Shown here in pieces: positions 1-9,188 of a stretch of DNA of 64,000 nucleotides (positions are counted from its first letter, which is position 1; each line of letters starts with the position of its first letter). A program made the translations under genes and the position numbers. The notes beneath the pieces are model-generated. The model saw only the letters and a list, made by a program, of their open reading frames with translations, was not told the origin of the DNA and made no database searches. Origin of the DNA: Planktothrix sp. PCC 11201. Lineage in GTDB: Bacteria > Cyanobacteriota > Cyanobacteriia > Cyanobacteriales > Microcoleaceae. The stretch covers positions 82,050 to 146,049 of the forward strand of contig NZ_LT797693.1 in the NCBI RefSeq assembly GCF_900009135.1. Direction: 5' to 3'.

Positions 1-220
1 AGATAGCCAATTAGAACAGAATTATGCTAAGGCCTGTCAATTCACCTTAGCCCAGCAGTATCCCGCGGCCCTATCTTTATTTTTAGAGATTGTGTCAACC
101 CATCGTCAATTCAAAGAAGATGCCGCTAAAAAAGCGATGTTAACTATTTTCAATTTACTCGGAGACGAACATCCTTTAACCCAGGAATATCGCAAAAAAT
201 TAATGCTAGAATTATATTAG
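1..220 (+). CDS. C-terminal fragment of a YbbN/CnoX-like thioredoxin-TPR co-chaperone
   Basis: The open frame enters from the left edge (frame starting at base 2) and stops at TAG 218-220. The roughly 72 visible residues read as helical TPR-like sequence with AQQYPAALSLFLEIV, then KKAMLTIFNLLGDEHPL and YRKKLMLELY at the end. This matches the usual C-terminus of YbbN/CnoX proteins, which hold chaperone substrates and transfer them to GroEL or DnaK. The thioredoxin domain would lie outside the window. The assignment rests only on this tail. Confidence 0.6.
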   Translation, partial: DSQLEQNYAKACQFTLAQQYPAALSLFLEIVSTHRQFKEDAAKKAMLTIFNLLGDEHPLTQEYRKKLMLELY

Positions 221-321
221 ATGGAAGAAAATGGGGAATAGAACCTTTTGTTATCATTTAAAATGTAATCGACAATTTAAATGCTTTTCCATTGATTATT
301 TTCTCTAAAAATTAAGACATT

Positions 322-840
322 ATGACCAATGCTTCACTGATTTTAGGGGAATTAAATGATCGGGATATAGACTGGATGGTGACAGAAGGTAAGCGAGAAA
401 CCATTCAAGCTGGTGCTATTCTGATTGAAGAAAATCAACCCTTAGATGCCTTATATATTGTGTTGAGTGGAACCCTAAATGTTTCTGTGGCTGCATTGGG
501 GAATCAAATTGTGGGAAAAATTGGTGGGGGTGAGGTATTAGGAGAAATGTCTTTTGTCGATGGACGTTTACCTTCCGCTACGGTACAAGCGGCGGAAGAT
601 TGTTGTGTATTATCTATTTCTCGACCTCTGTTGTCTCAAAAATTAGACGAAGATGTTTTATTTTCTTTGAGATTTTATCGTGCTATTACTAAGTTTTTAT
701 CCTCTCGTTTACGGGCAACGGTGAACAATCTTGGCTGTGATGAAAGTACCAATCTATTGCCTAATAAACCACCTGAAAATGGTATTCAAACTGAGCAAGA
801 TCATCGTTTGGATTGGATTATGCAGCGTTTAAGTGGATAA
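322..840 (+). CDS. cyclic nucleotide-binding-fold protein without DNA-binding domain
   Basis: A 172-residue protein whose residues about 25-125 form a cNMP-binding (CRP-like) beta roll, including GTLNVSV, GGGEVLGEMSFVDG and SATV. No helix-turn-helix follows. The C-terminal 50 residues are polar and unrecognised, so it is not a classical CRP transcription factor. The phosphate-binding cassette keeps the GE pair but has LPSATV where cAMP binders usually have PR-A-A or RSA, so the conserved Arg is missing. That suggests it does not bind cAMP or binds another ligand (inference). The ATG follows an AT-rich leader with no strong Shine-Dalgarno. It may be a soluble regulatory subunit or partner of another protein. 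Confidence 0.75.
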   Translation: MTNASLILGELNDRDIDWMVTEGKRETIQAGAILIEENQPLDALYIVLSGTLNVSVAALGNQIVGKIGGGEVLGEMSFVDGRLPSATVQAAEDCCVLSISRPLLSQKLDEDVLFSLRFYRAITKFLSSRLRATVNNLGCDESTNLLPNKPPENGIQTEQDHRLDWIMQRLSG

Positions 841-912
841 GAAACGGATAATATGACTCGATATTTTATGTGAATCCCAATATTTATTATCTTAAAATAA
901 GGATAAAAGCCA

Positions 913-1803
913 ATGATTTTATGTCAAAAAAAAAGTTTAATTTTTTTGTCGTTAGTCTTAAATTTAGTCGGTTTTAGTGTAGCAAATTTAGGGATAAATT
1001 CTGCTATTATTCCTGTTATCTTAGCGGCTCAACCTGAAAATCCGGTGGTTAAACAATTAGTAGGAAAATGGCAAGTTCCTACTAATCTTTACTCTGGTAT
1101 TATTTTTACTGAGGATGGCAAGATTTATATATTTGTAACACCCATCGAAGCCATACAATTACAATACACGATTGATCCGACTTTTAAACCCGGATTTATG
1201 CTGTTTCGTGATGCTCAAGGAAAAATTGTCGGAACTGCAATTTTTGAGTTACAGGAAGATGGACAACTTCAGTTAGACTTAAATATTAGTGGGGATGAAC
1301 AACCTGCAATCACAACGTTTAAATCTCAACCTTTGCTGTTTAAAAGAACATCTGAAGACCCTAGAATTGCCACTTCAGTTACTATTAAAATGCCAACAGC
1401 ATCAGAATTAAAAGAACAAGCCGATCAAGATGCACAATTAGAAGCACAACAATATATTGAGATTATGAATCGAGGTAACCAAGCCAGTTATACTAAGTAT
1501 AATCTTTTTAGGAGTAATTTAGAAGAATTTATTAAAGGTATTCCCGAGGAAACTCGAAATTATCGCTATAATATTAGAGTTGTTGATGAAAAAAATATGG
1601 TTCAATCGGTTGCAATAGCTAAACGAGACGGATTAAAAAGCTATATTGGAGTGGTTTTTATTGAACCTTCACCCATTAGTAATGTCAACACGAAATCAAT
1701 TATCTGTGAGAGTGATCAATCAACCCAAAAAGTTCCTTCTCAACCCGTATTATTCAGCAATCAAGCAGTTAATTGTCCGGCGGGATATTCGATAGCAGAG
1801 TAG
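913..1803 (+). CDS. secreted protein with type IV pilin-like (GspH-type) C-terminal domain
   Basis: 296 residues. An N-terminal hydrophobic stretch at about 8-38 looks like a signal peptide or anchor. The middle region (about 45-150) is beta-rich and of unknown family. From about residue 165 the sequence (AQQYIEIMNRGNQASYTKYN, then GIPEETRNYRYNIRV) resembles the soluble part of cyanobacterial pilin-like G/H proteins. The last 40 residues contain two Cys in the pattern typical of those domains. It follows the cNMP-domain gene by 72 bases on the same strand. Role in pili or secretion is inferred only from this similarity. Confidence 0.55.
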   Translation: MILCQKKSLIFLSLVLNLVGFSVANLGINSAIIPVILAAQPENPVVKQLVGKWQVPTNLYSGIIFTEDGKIYIFVTPIEAIQLQYTIDPTFKPGFMLFRDAQGKIVGTAIFELQEDGQLQLDLNISGDEQPAITTFKSQPLLFKRTSEDPRIATSVTIKMPTASELKEQADQDAQLEAQQYIEIMNRGNQASYTKYNLFRSNLEEFIKGIPEETRNYRYNIRVVDEKNMVQSVAIAKRDGLKSYIGVVFIEPSPISNVNTKSIICESDQSTQKVPSQPVLFSNQAVNCPAGYSIAE

Positions 1804-1841
1804 GAGTGATTTTCTCAGCACTCCAATTAAGAAATAAATAA

Positions 1842-1972
1842 TATAGCAATCCGTGCCGAAGTTGTAACATTTTATCGTAGGGGTTGGGAGACCCAACCCA
1901 GGCGCAAAGAAAGAGGGTTGGGAGACCCAACCCCTACAGGTTGTGCTCGCAAATCCTACACGAATTGCTATA
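1842..1972. repeat. MITE-like element with terminal inverted repeats and internal hairpin
   Basis: The 131-bp segment begins TATAGCAATCCGTG (1842-1855) and ends CACGAATTGCTATA (1959-1972). These are reverse complements with one mismatch. Inside, 1877-1937 is a second inverted repeat: GTAGGGGTTGGGAGACC and its mirror end CCAACCCCTAC, each arm itself palindromic (GGGTTGGGAGACCCAACCC). There is no coding capacity. The structure is that of a small non-autonomous mobile element or REP-like unit sitting between convergent genes. Confidence 0.65.
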
Positions 1973-2045
1973 ACAATTTTGGCAGTTGCTCTAATAGGCT
2001 AGAGGAAATTCAAAACAGCCTATCACCAAATTAATCCCCAGCATT

Positions 2046-3050
2046 TCAAGATGCAGTAATTTCATTTTTCAAAGGATTTCCTTGCTCAAAATCGGAAAGA
2101 TTAGTAATGGTGGTACGCGCAATATCATCTAAAGCATTTTCAGTAAAAAATCCTTGATGAGCGGTAATCACAACATTTGGAAAAGATTGCAGTAATTGAA
2201 AGGTATCATCTTGAATAATCGTAGTGGAAAGATCCTCAAAGAAAAGTTTGTCTTCTTCTTCATAAACATCAATGCCGACATAACCAATTTTCTCCGATTT
2301 AATCCCTTCAATTACTGCTTTTGTATCCACTAATTTTCCCCGACTAGTATTAATTAACATTACCCCTGATTTCATCTTGGCAATAGTTTCATGATTAATT
2401 AGGTGATGAGTTTCAGGAAGTAGGGGACAGTGGAGAGAAATAATATCCGAACGTTGCCAAAGTTCCTCTAAAGAAACATATTCAGCATTTTCTAGTTTCT
2501 CAAAATTGGGATTAGGATAAACGTCATACCCTAAAAGATGACAGCCAAATCCCGTCATAATTTTAGCAAAAATCTGTCCAATTTTTCCCGTACCCACCAC
2601 CCCAACGGTGCGATTATAGAGATCAAAACCTAACAATCCATCTAAAGCAAAATTATCATCCCGAACCCGATTATAAGCCCGGTATAATTTACGATTGAGC
2701 ATCATAATTAATCCCACGGCGTGTTCCGCAACAGCATAGGGAGAATACTCCGTTACTCTTACCACTTTAATCCCTAATTGAGCCGCGGTTTTGAGATTCA
2801 CATTATTAAATCCCGTACAACGAAGGGCGATTAACTTTGTACCTTGAGATGCCAAAATTTCCAGGGTTTCTGTTCCCAAATCATCATTCACAAAAACACA
2901 GACCGCAGGAAATCCAGCCGCTAGTGATGCAGTTTGGGGTTGCAAACGAGCATCAAAGAAAACAAATTCATGACTGGCTTGGGAGACTTGATTCTCTAGC
3001 TCAAGAAATTGACGATCATAAGACTTGGTACTAAAAACAGCAACTTTCAT
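2046..3050 (-). CDS. ldhA: D-lactate dehydrogenase (D-2-hydroxyacid dehydrogenase family)
   Basis: 334 residues, the usual length. It should interconvert pyruvate and D-lactate with NAD(H) in the cytosol, as an end step of fermentation in cyanobacteria. Visible hallmarks are the nucleotide-binding motif VGTGKIGQIFAKI in the middle, the INTSRGKLVDT segment of D-specific dehydrogenases, and the catalytic His region VITAHQGFFTENAL near residue 297. The N-terminus (MKVAVFSTKSYDRQF) is typical of D-LDH. It is transcribed towards the repeat element and away from no obvious operon partner. A related 2-hydroxyacid substrate cannot be excluded. Confidence 0.85.
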   Translation of the reverse strand: MKVAVFSTKSYDRQFLELENQVSQASHEFVFFDARLQPQTASLAAGFPAVCVFVNDDLGTETLEILASQGTKLIALRCTGFNNVNLKTAAQLGIKVVRVTEYSPYAVAEHAVGLIMMLNRKLYRAYNRVRDDNFALDGLLGFDLYNRTVGVVGTGKIGQIFAKIMTGFGCHLLGYDVYPNPNFEKLENAEYVSLEELWQRSDIISLHCPLLPETHHLINHETIAKMKSGVMLINTSRGKLVDTKAVIEGIKSEKIGYVGIDVYEEEDKLFFEDLSTTIIQDDTFQLLQSFPNVVITAHQGFFTENALDDIARTTITNLSDFEQGNPLKNEITAS

Positions 3051-3137
3051 AGGTAGGTAGTTAAACGTTACAACACCTTGATAGAATAACAGAATAATTC
3101 AGATTAGTAGTAGAATCACTTCCTAACGACAGTTAAA

Positions 3138-4874
3138 TTAGAGATGCTTCCAAACCTTCACTTGCCCATCCCATCCCCCACTAACTAAGGTGTTACCATC
3201 GGGACTAATCCCAACAGCATTCACATAACCAGAATGACCTCTTAAATTTCCTTTTAATTGACCTGTGGCTAAGTCCCAAAGTTTCACGGTTTTATCCCAA
3301 CTTCCACTAATTAATGTTTTCCCATCACTGGTAATTACGATTGACCAAACGCCATCGGTATGACCGCTTAACCGACGAATGGGTTGGCCTGTTTTTAATT
3401 TCCATAACCCAATGCTTCCATCGGCACTGCTACTGGCTAAAGTCTCCCCATCGGGACTAATAGCTAGGGATAAAACCGATAATTCATGACCTTTTAAGGT
3501 ACGAATTAATTCTCCGGTTTCCACATTCCATAATTTGACACTACTGTCTTTACTTCCACTGGCTAAAATTTTACCATCGGGACTAAATGCGATCGCACCC
3601 ACTAACTGTTCATGTCCAATAAAAGTTTTCAAAAGTTGACCCGTTTGCAGATTCCAAAGTTTAATAGTTTTATCCCAGCTTCCACTGGCAATCATTTTAC
3701 TATCGGGACTTAATTTAACTGCTAAAACGGGACTATTATGGGCTTGAATAGTTTGAACTAAGGGCAAAGTTGCAGATTGTAAGCCCGTGGCTAAATCCCA
3801 AACTTTAACTAATCCATCTTCCCCTCCTGTAACTAAATATTTGTGATCTTGACTGAGGCTAATGCTATAAATTGATCCCTGATGAGCAGGGAGAGTTCGA
3901 GTTAGTCCACTGGTGGTAATATTCCAGATTGAAAGATTTCCGTTACTATTACCAATAATAGCATAGGGAAAGGCTAAAGCTATGGATAATATTTCTCCTG
4001 ATTGTTCGGTTAAAGTCGTGGCTAAAGTGAAAGAATTATTAACCGCAGCGATTGTATTGGCAGGCGATGAATTAGAAGCATTAATATCAGGATTATTGGT
4101 AATCGGAGCCGAGGGATTGGGTGGAGTAGGAACTGAAGATAATGTTGCCGTTTTTCGCCAATCAAAAAAATAATTAATCGGGATTCCAGCAGAAACAATT
4201 TTATCAGAATCATTGCCTAATTGGACAATTCCATTTACTCCAATAACCTTTCCTTCCCCATCTAAAATAGGGCCGCCACTCATCCCACTTCTGACTAAAT
4301 TAGTGTAAACTAAACTATATCCAAACCGAGGTTGTTGACGTTGGCTAAAGGTGCCACTGGTACTTAAAAATAGTCGCTGTCCAAGAGAACTTCCAGAACG
4401 AGGCCATCCAGCTACATATAAAGTATTTCCCGGTTGAATTTGACCAGCATCGGATGGAATTGCAACTCGATATCTTTGGGAACTACTAAAGGGAACTAGG
4501 GCTAAATCTAGGTTAGGAAGTTGTTGAATTGAACTATAATAAACAAAGTAGCGTTTACCATCGGGGGTGACAATTTCATAGTCTCCAACACGATCAACGA
4601 CGTGCCAATTGGTTAAAACATAATAGGTATTTCCTTGTTTTTCCACAATAAATCCCGACCCACCTTTTGGCCCATCAATTCTAACGGTAATTTCTCCAGC
4701 AATGCTATTAATTTCTGCGGGCGATAGGGGGGATTTTTGGACAATTTGTAATGGGAAAGAGGGCAACTGTGATAAAATTGGAACCGGAATAGTTAGGAAA
4801 AGAAAACTTAAAGCGATCGCACCTAAATTTTTAGGGAAAATTTTAAATAATTTAGAAAGTAAATTTAGATTCAT
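3138..4874 (-). CDS. secreted trypsin-like serine protease fused to seven WD40 repeats
   Basis: 578 residues. Residues about 15-38 are a signal peptide or anchor. Residues 55-235 are a chymotrypsin/HtrA-like protease with a plausible triad of His91 (TNWHVVD), Asp123 (NLDLALV) and Ser199 (SGMSGGP). A linker rich in Pro, Asn and Ser follows (about 248-275). Residues 285-578 contain seven WD40 units (LPAHQGSIYSI through VSGGWDGQVKVWKHL), enough for exactly one beta propeller. The propeller probably presents substrates or anchors the enzyme, with the action outside the cytoplasm (inference). It stands alone on its strand. Confidence 0.85.
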   Translation of the reverse strand: MNLNLLSKLFKIFPKNLGAIALSFLFLTIPVPILSQLPSFPLQIVQKSPLSPAEINSIAGEITVRIDGPKGGSGFIVEKQGNTYYVLTNWHVVDRVGDYEIVTPDGKRYFVYYSSIQQLPNLDLALVPFSSSQRYRVAIPSDAGQIQPGNTLYVAGWPRSGSSLGQRLFLSTSGTFSQRQQPRFGYSLVYTNLVRSGMSGGPILDGEGKVIGVNGIVQLGNDSDKIVSAGIPINYFFDWRKTATLSSVPTPPNPSAPITNNPDINASNSSPANTIAAVNNSFTLATTLTEQSGEILSIALAFPYAIIGNSNGNLSIWNITTSGLTRTLPAHQGSIYSISLSQDHKYLVTGGEDGLVKVWDLATGLQSATLPLVQTIQAHNSPVLAVKLSPDSKMIASGSWDKTIKLWNLQTGQLLKTFIGHEQLVGAIAFSPDGKILASGSKDSSVKLWNVETGELIRTLKGHELSVLSLAISPDGETLASSSADGSIGLWKLKTGQPIRRLSGHTDGVWSIVITSDGKTLISGSWDKTVKLWDLATGQLKGNLRGHSGYVNAVGISPDGNTLVSGGWDGQVKVWKHL

Positions 4875-5103
4875 AGTTAAGCTGAATTAATGTTTTTTGA
4901 AGGAATAGGTAATCAATTTTGTTGTTGGGCTTTAGCTCCTCTATTAAGCACTATAAGCGCAACAATGGGGAAGGATAAATTAATGAATTACTGAGACAGT
5001 AAATTTAGATTAATTTAATGTTTTTCAAGGGAATAATCACTCTATTTTTTAATTATAGCTCATATATTAAAGATTCTATATTTTACCCATTCGTAATTCG
5101 TAA

Positions 5104-6456
5104 TTATCCATTTTCATCCTCCTTAACTAAAGGTAAACGAACAATAAAAGTTGTTCCAATTCCCATTTGACTGTCAACCCAAATCTTTCCTCCATGGGCA
5201 TCCACACAATGTTTAACAATCGCTAATCCCAACCCTGTACCAGAAATAGAACCCACATTTTTTGCTCGATGGAAGGGTTCAAAAATTACGGGAAGGGAAT
5301 CGGCAGGAATACCAATCCCTTGATCTTGAATACAAAAGCTAATCATTTGATCTTGAACGATCACATCAAATTGAACACTTTCAGATTTAGGAGAATATTT
5401 AATCGCATTTTCTAATAAATTAATCAGAATTCTTCTTAATAAATTTGAATCAATCATCACCTCTTTGATAGTTAATTTAAAATTCAGATTAATTTGAGAT
5501 TTTCCTGCATACCCTAATTGTATTTCATCAACCAGTTGGCGACAAAATACCTCTAAATTAATCAAACTAGGTTGATATTGCAGTTGACCATAATCCGCTT
5601 GTCCTATTAATAAAACTTCATCAAGTAATTGAGCCATATTTTTACTCGCAGATCGAATCCGTTGAAACAAAGTAACTTTTTTCTCCTGGGATAATTTTTG
5701 TTCATAATCTTGTAATAATACCGCCGAAGCTAAAATCGTATTTAAGGGATTTCTAATATCATGGGAAATCATCGAAACAAATTCCGAGCGGAGTTGATTT
5801 TGTTCCTGAGCTTTGATCAATTCATTAGTCCGTTCTTGAACTCTCATTTCCAAAGATTGATTCATGGCTTTTAAACTTTCTAAGTTGTGTTTTCTTTCAA
5901 TTGCATACTTGAGAGAACGGACTAAAATATTACCATCAACCTCTCTTTTAACTAAATAATCCTCCGCCCCCTGACGCACTGCCATAATTGCTAATTCATC
6001 ATCATTAGTATTGGTTAAAACCACAATGGGCAAACTGGGAAATTTTTCAATTAACCGTTCTACAGATTCCAACCCTTGACTATCAGGTAGGGTTAAATCT
6101 AATAAAGCCACATCAAAAACATGATCATGTAATTGATTCAGAGCTTCTCCCAAGCGTTTAACATGAACTAAACTGAAGGGTTGAAAATTAGAATCCTTGA
6201 GTAATTCTTGTAAAAATATGGCTTCAGCAAGGCTATCTTCAATTAACAGGATTTTCACTGAACTAGCAGATTTCATGGTTGAATTGCTGGCTTTACTTTC
6301 TCTTTCCAATAAAGAAAAACTGGCAGAACAAAAAATGTGAGGATTTTGATTAATTCCAGGGTTTGAATAGGGTGATAAAAATTCTTCTTCCCCAGAAGAT
6401 AAATACTGAGCCTCTGTTTTTTTTTCCGTACCCTGATGACGGCAAGCTTTCTGCAT
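5104..6456 (-). CDS. hybrid signalling protein: receiver domain plus histidine kinase
   Basis: 450 residues. A low-complexity N-terminus of about 60 residues precedes a receiver domain (phospho-acceptor Asp120 in ALLDLTLPDSQG, Lys170). Then come a coiled-coil linker (about 185-222), a HisKA dimerisation domain with His232 (SMISHDIRNPL), and a HATPase domain with N, G1 (DQGIGIP) and G2 (GTGLGLAIV) boxes. GTTFIVRLPL is near the end. Start choice: AGAAGGAT lies 12 bases before ATG 6456, whereas the internal ATG at 6276, just before the receiver domain, has no comparable site. It follows the Rcp1-type gene by 31 bases, so it is likely the third gene of the phytochrome operon and may receive phosphate within that pathway. 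Confidence 0.88.
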   Translation of the reverse strand: MQKACRHQGTEKKTEAQYLSSGEEEFLSPYSNPGINQNPHIFCSASFSLLERESKASNSTMKSASSVKILLIEDSLAEAIFLQELLKDSNFQPFSLVHVKRLGEALNQLHDHVFDVALLDLTLPDSQGLESVERLIEKFPSLPIVVLTNTNDDELAIMAVRQGAEDYLVKREVDGNILVRSLKYAIERKHNLESLKAMNQSLEMRVQERTNELIKAQEQNQLRSEFVSMISHDIRNPLNTILASAVLLQDYEQKLSQEKKVTLFQRIRSASKNMAQLLDEVLLIGQADYGQLQYQPSLINLEVFCRQLVDEIQLGYAGKSQINLNFKLTIKEVMIDSNLLRRILINLLENAIKYSPKSESVQFDVIVQDQMISFCIQDQGIGIPADSLPVIFEPFHRAKNVGSISGTGLGLAIVKHCVDAHGGKIWVDSQMGIGTTFIVRLPLVKEDENG

Positions 6457-6487
6457 TGTTTATCTTTATCCTTCTCAAAAATATCTT

Positions 6488-6934
6488 TTAATCGCACGGT
6501 AAGGTCACGGTTTTTAGCCAAAATTCTTCGATTCCTCTGACAATTGTAAACAGTTGGCTTAAATTTCGGGATTTCGTAATATAGCAATTAACATGGAGGT
6601 CATAGCTATGATGAATATCCTCCTGATTATGGGAAGTTGTCAGGACAACAACAGGAATCCGTTTCAAGCTCGGATCACTTTTAATTTCTGCTAATACCTC
6701 CCGTCCGTCCTTGCGGGGCAAGTTCAAATCCAGAAGAATTAAATCGGGGCGCGGGGCATTTTCATACTCTCCCTCTTGGCGAAGAAATGCCATAGCATCA
6801 ACTCCATTTCTAACGGTCATCACTTCATGGGAGATTTGGCTATCTTTCAAAGCTTCTTGAATCAGACGGATATCGGCTTTGTTGTCCTCAACCAGAAAGA
6901 TCATTTTAGATTTTTCTTCCATTTCGCCGCTCAC
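6488..6934 (-). CDS. rcp1: phytochrome response regulator, Rcp1 type
   Basis: A single receiver domain of 148 residues with acidic pocket VEDN (15-18), phospho-acceptor Asp69 (LILLDLNLPRKDG), the VLTTS switch Thr/Ser and the TKS Lys. The extended C-terminus (IVRGIEEFWLKTV) is typical of Rcp1-like regulators that accept phosphate from cyanobacterial phytochromes and lack an output domain. The 5' end overlaps the phytochrome gene by 29 bases, implying translational coupling. Met5 (6922) or Met11 (6904) are alternative starts. Confidence 0.9.
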   Translation of the reverse strand: MSGEMEEKSKMIFLVEDNKADIRLIQEALKDSQISHEVMTVRNGVDAMAFLRQEGEYENAPRPDLILLDLNLPRKDGREVLAEIKSDPSLKRIPVVVLTTSHNQEDIHHSYDLHVNCYITKSRNLSQLFTIVRGIEEFWLKTVTLPCD

Positions 6935-9188
6935 CTTCGCGTCCTCCTACGGGAATTGTAAAATAAAATGTAGACCCTTGACCCAATTTAGATTCTACCC
7001 ATATTTTACCGCGATGGCATTCTATAATTTTCTTACAAATAGCTAATCCCATTCCAGTTCCTGGGTATTCATCCCGGGTATGGAGACGTTGGAAAATAAT
7101 AAAAATTCGTTCGGCAAATTGTAGGTCAATTCCAATCCCATTATCCTCAACGGAAAATAACCAAGCCTCCTCAATGCGTTTAACGCCTATATGAATTTCA
7201 GGTGATTTTGCACTTCTAAACTTAATCGCATTAGCAATTAAATTTTGGAATAACTGCATTAATTGAGTCCCGTCTCCTAACACATTCGGCATCGGATCAT
7301 AAGTAATAGTAGCTTGATTTTCAGCAATACGTTTTCTCAAATTGATTAAAGCTCGATCTAAAGCAGTTTGAACTTCGGTAAATTGAAATTCAATTCTCTG
7401 CATATCAACTTTAGAATAAGCTAAAATATCATCAATGAGAGTTTGCATTAAACTCACTCCTTCCACGGCATAATTAATGAATTGTTTGGCATCATCATCG
7501 AGGGCTTGGTGATAACGCATTTCTAAAAGTTGAACATAATTCACCACCTGATTTAAGGGTTCTTGCAAATCATGGGAAGCCACATAGGCAAACTTTTTTA
7601 AATCCGAGTTAGACAGTTCTAAATCATGGGCTAATTGAGCTAATTCATCCGCCTGCTTCAAGACAATATTGATTAGGGTTTTTCTCAGTTCTAAAGCCGC
7701 TTGAATTTCTACCTGTTTCCAAGGTAGGGATTGTAAACGCAAGGTTTCTTTCCACTGTTCAAAAGATTTTCGAGGGGATAGTAAAACTTGACCTTCAGCT
7801 TGGCTAGTTTCAAATGCTTGGTGAGGATTTCCCCCCCATTTAACGGTTTGGATAACTTCAGGGCGGAACCAAATCACATAATTTTTATGAGAAATAGAAA
7901 TAGCCAATAATCCACTTCCTATAGCTTTAAAACCTTGGGCATCGGAATAGAGTTTGGGTAAAGAATTGGTATAAAATACTTCTTTTTGGTTCTGTTTTTG
8001 CAACCACTGAACTAATAAAATTAAATCGGTTTCTGGGGGTGTTTCTCCTACTAGGGTAAATTTCCCCCCAAAGTAAATTGCAGCCCCCTGAGCGCTGGTT
8101 AAATCTAAAAGATTTGGTTGATGTTGGGTGAGTCCATCAATAAAATTTTCTGCCTGGGACATCGCATCAATTAAAGCCGATTGAATTTGGTTTAATTGAA
8201 TCCGATAGTCATAATCTTCTGTATCTTCCCGTTCTGAAAGTTCAGAAAAAATCACTCGCCCTAAAAATTCACAAGCCTTGCGGAGTTCATAGGAAACATA
8301 TTTAGGGGTGAGATGATGACAAGCAATTAATCCCCAAAGTTTTCCTTCTTTGATTAGGGAAATGGTTAGGGAAGAACCTACTCCCATATTGTGTAAATAT
8401 TGCAGATGACAAGGGGAAGCACTCCTCAAAATTGAGTAGGTTAAATCGGTGGGTTGATGACTAATCGGATTAATTTCAGGAAAGAGTTGAACCAGTTCAG
8501 TGGCCGCATCAGGAATTAAGCGAATCCAGTTGGAACTAAACATCTTTCTGGCTGGTTTGGGAATATCCGATGCCGGATAATGTAGCCCTAAATAGGGTTC
8601 CATTTCCTCTCGTTTTTCTTCCGCAATTACTTCTCCATGCCCATCCAGATCAAATTTATATAACATCACGCGATCAAATCCCGTAATTTTTCGCACTTCT
8701 TGGACAATAATTTGACAAAAATCGATCAAACTTGAGGAAGATTCGAGTTGATTAATTGAGATTTTAGCTAAATGATAAAAACTCAGAAAGGGAATACTTT
8801 CTTGAGAGGTAGTGGGTTCTAGTTCTAAAATTAAATAGCCGGAACTATTGCGGTGAAATATTCCATCAAAAATAACATAATCATCGCCTTTAATTCTGAT
8901 CCAAATTTTAGTTGGATTAATGAAATCGAGGCTATCTTGTTTTAATCCAATTTCAATCCGTTCCATCTGGAAAGGATCTAATAAGTCCTCTAAATATTTA
9001 TGCAGTATAATTTCGGTAGAAATTCCCAAAATTGATTCAACATTACTGCTAACTTGTAAAATTCTGAGACTAGGTTCTTCTAAAACCAATAAAACGCCAT
9101 GGGGTTGAATTTGGCTGAGAATATGGATGGGTTGCTCATCCAAATCTTTTAAGCCAGAAGGATTTTCCTCTGTCTTGATATTTACCAT
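6906..9188 (-). CDS. cph1: cyanobacterial phytochrome histidine kinase, Cph1 type
   Basis: 760 residues with the full order PAS (about 20-125), GAF (about 150-325), PHY (about 340-510), HisKA and HATPase. The bilin-binding Cys260-His261 lies in SASPCHLQYL, the position used by Cph1 for phycocyanobilin. PASDIP (205-210) supplies the conserved Asp, and the PHY tongue has WGG and PRKSF (471-476). His539 in YVASHDLQEPL is the phosphorylation site, and GTGMGLAIC marks the ATP lid. The N-terminus (IHILSQIQPHG) lacks the Cys used by bacteriophytochromes, so this should be a red/far-red sensor of the CphA class. It is first in an operon with the Rcp1-type regulator and a hybrid kinase. Confidence 0.93.
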   Translation of the reverse strand: MVNIKTEENPSGLKDLDEQPIHILSQIQPHGVLLVLEEPSLRILQVSSNVESILGISTEIILHKYLEDLLDPFQMERIEIGLKQDSLDFINPTKIWIRIKGDDYVIFDGIFHRNSSGYLILELEPTTSQESIPFLSFYHLAKISINQLESSSSLIDFCQIIVQEVRKITGFDRVMLYKFDLDGHGEVIAEEKREEMEPYLGLHYPASDIPKPARKMFSSNWIRLIPDAATELVQLFPEINPISHQPTDLTYSILRSASPCHLQYLHNMGVGSSLTISLIKEGKLWGLIACHHLTPKYVSYELRKACEFLGRVIFSELSEREDTEDYDYRIQLNQIQSALIDAMSQAENFIDGLTQHQPNLLDLTSAQGAAIYFGGKFTLVGETPPETDLILLVQWLQKQNQKEVFYTNSLPKLYSDAQGFKAIGSGLLAISISHKNYVIWFRPEVIQTVKWGGNPHQAFETSQAEGQVLLSPRKSFEQWKETLRLQSLPWKQVEIQAALELRKTLINIVLKQADELAQLAHDLELSNSDLKKFAYVASHDLQEPLNQVVNYVQLLEMRYHQALDDDAKQFINYAVEGVSLMQTLIDDILAYSKVDMQRIEFQFTEVQTALDRALINLRKRIAENQATITYDPMPNVLGDGTQLMQLFQNLIANAIKFRSAKSPEIHIGVKRIEEAWLFSVEDNGIGIDLQFAERIFIIFQRLHTRDEYPGTGMGLAICKKIIECHRGKIWVESKLGQGSTFYFTIPVGGREGERRNGRKI

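Noticed and set aside
2837-3034. 65-residue plus-strand ORF inside the D-lactate dehydrogenase gene
   Set aside because: Entirely antisense to a well-supported gene with no domain of its own.
6273-6587. 104-residue minus-strand ORF between the Rcp1-type and hybrid kinase genes
   Set aside because: It overlaps both genes in another frame and has no domain; the operon spacing is explained without it.
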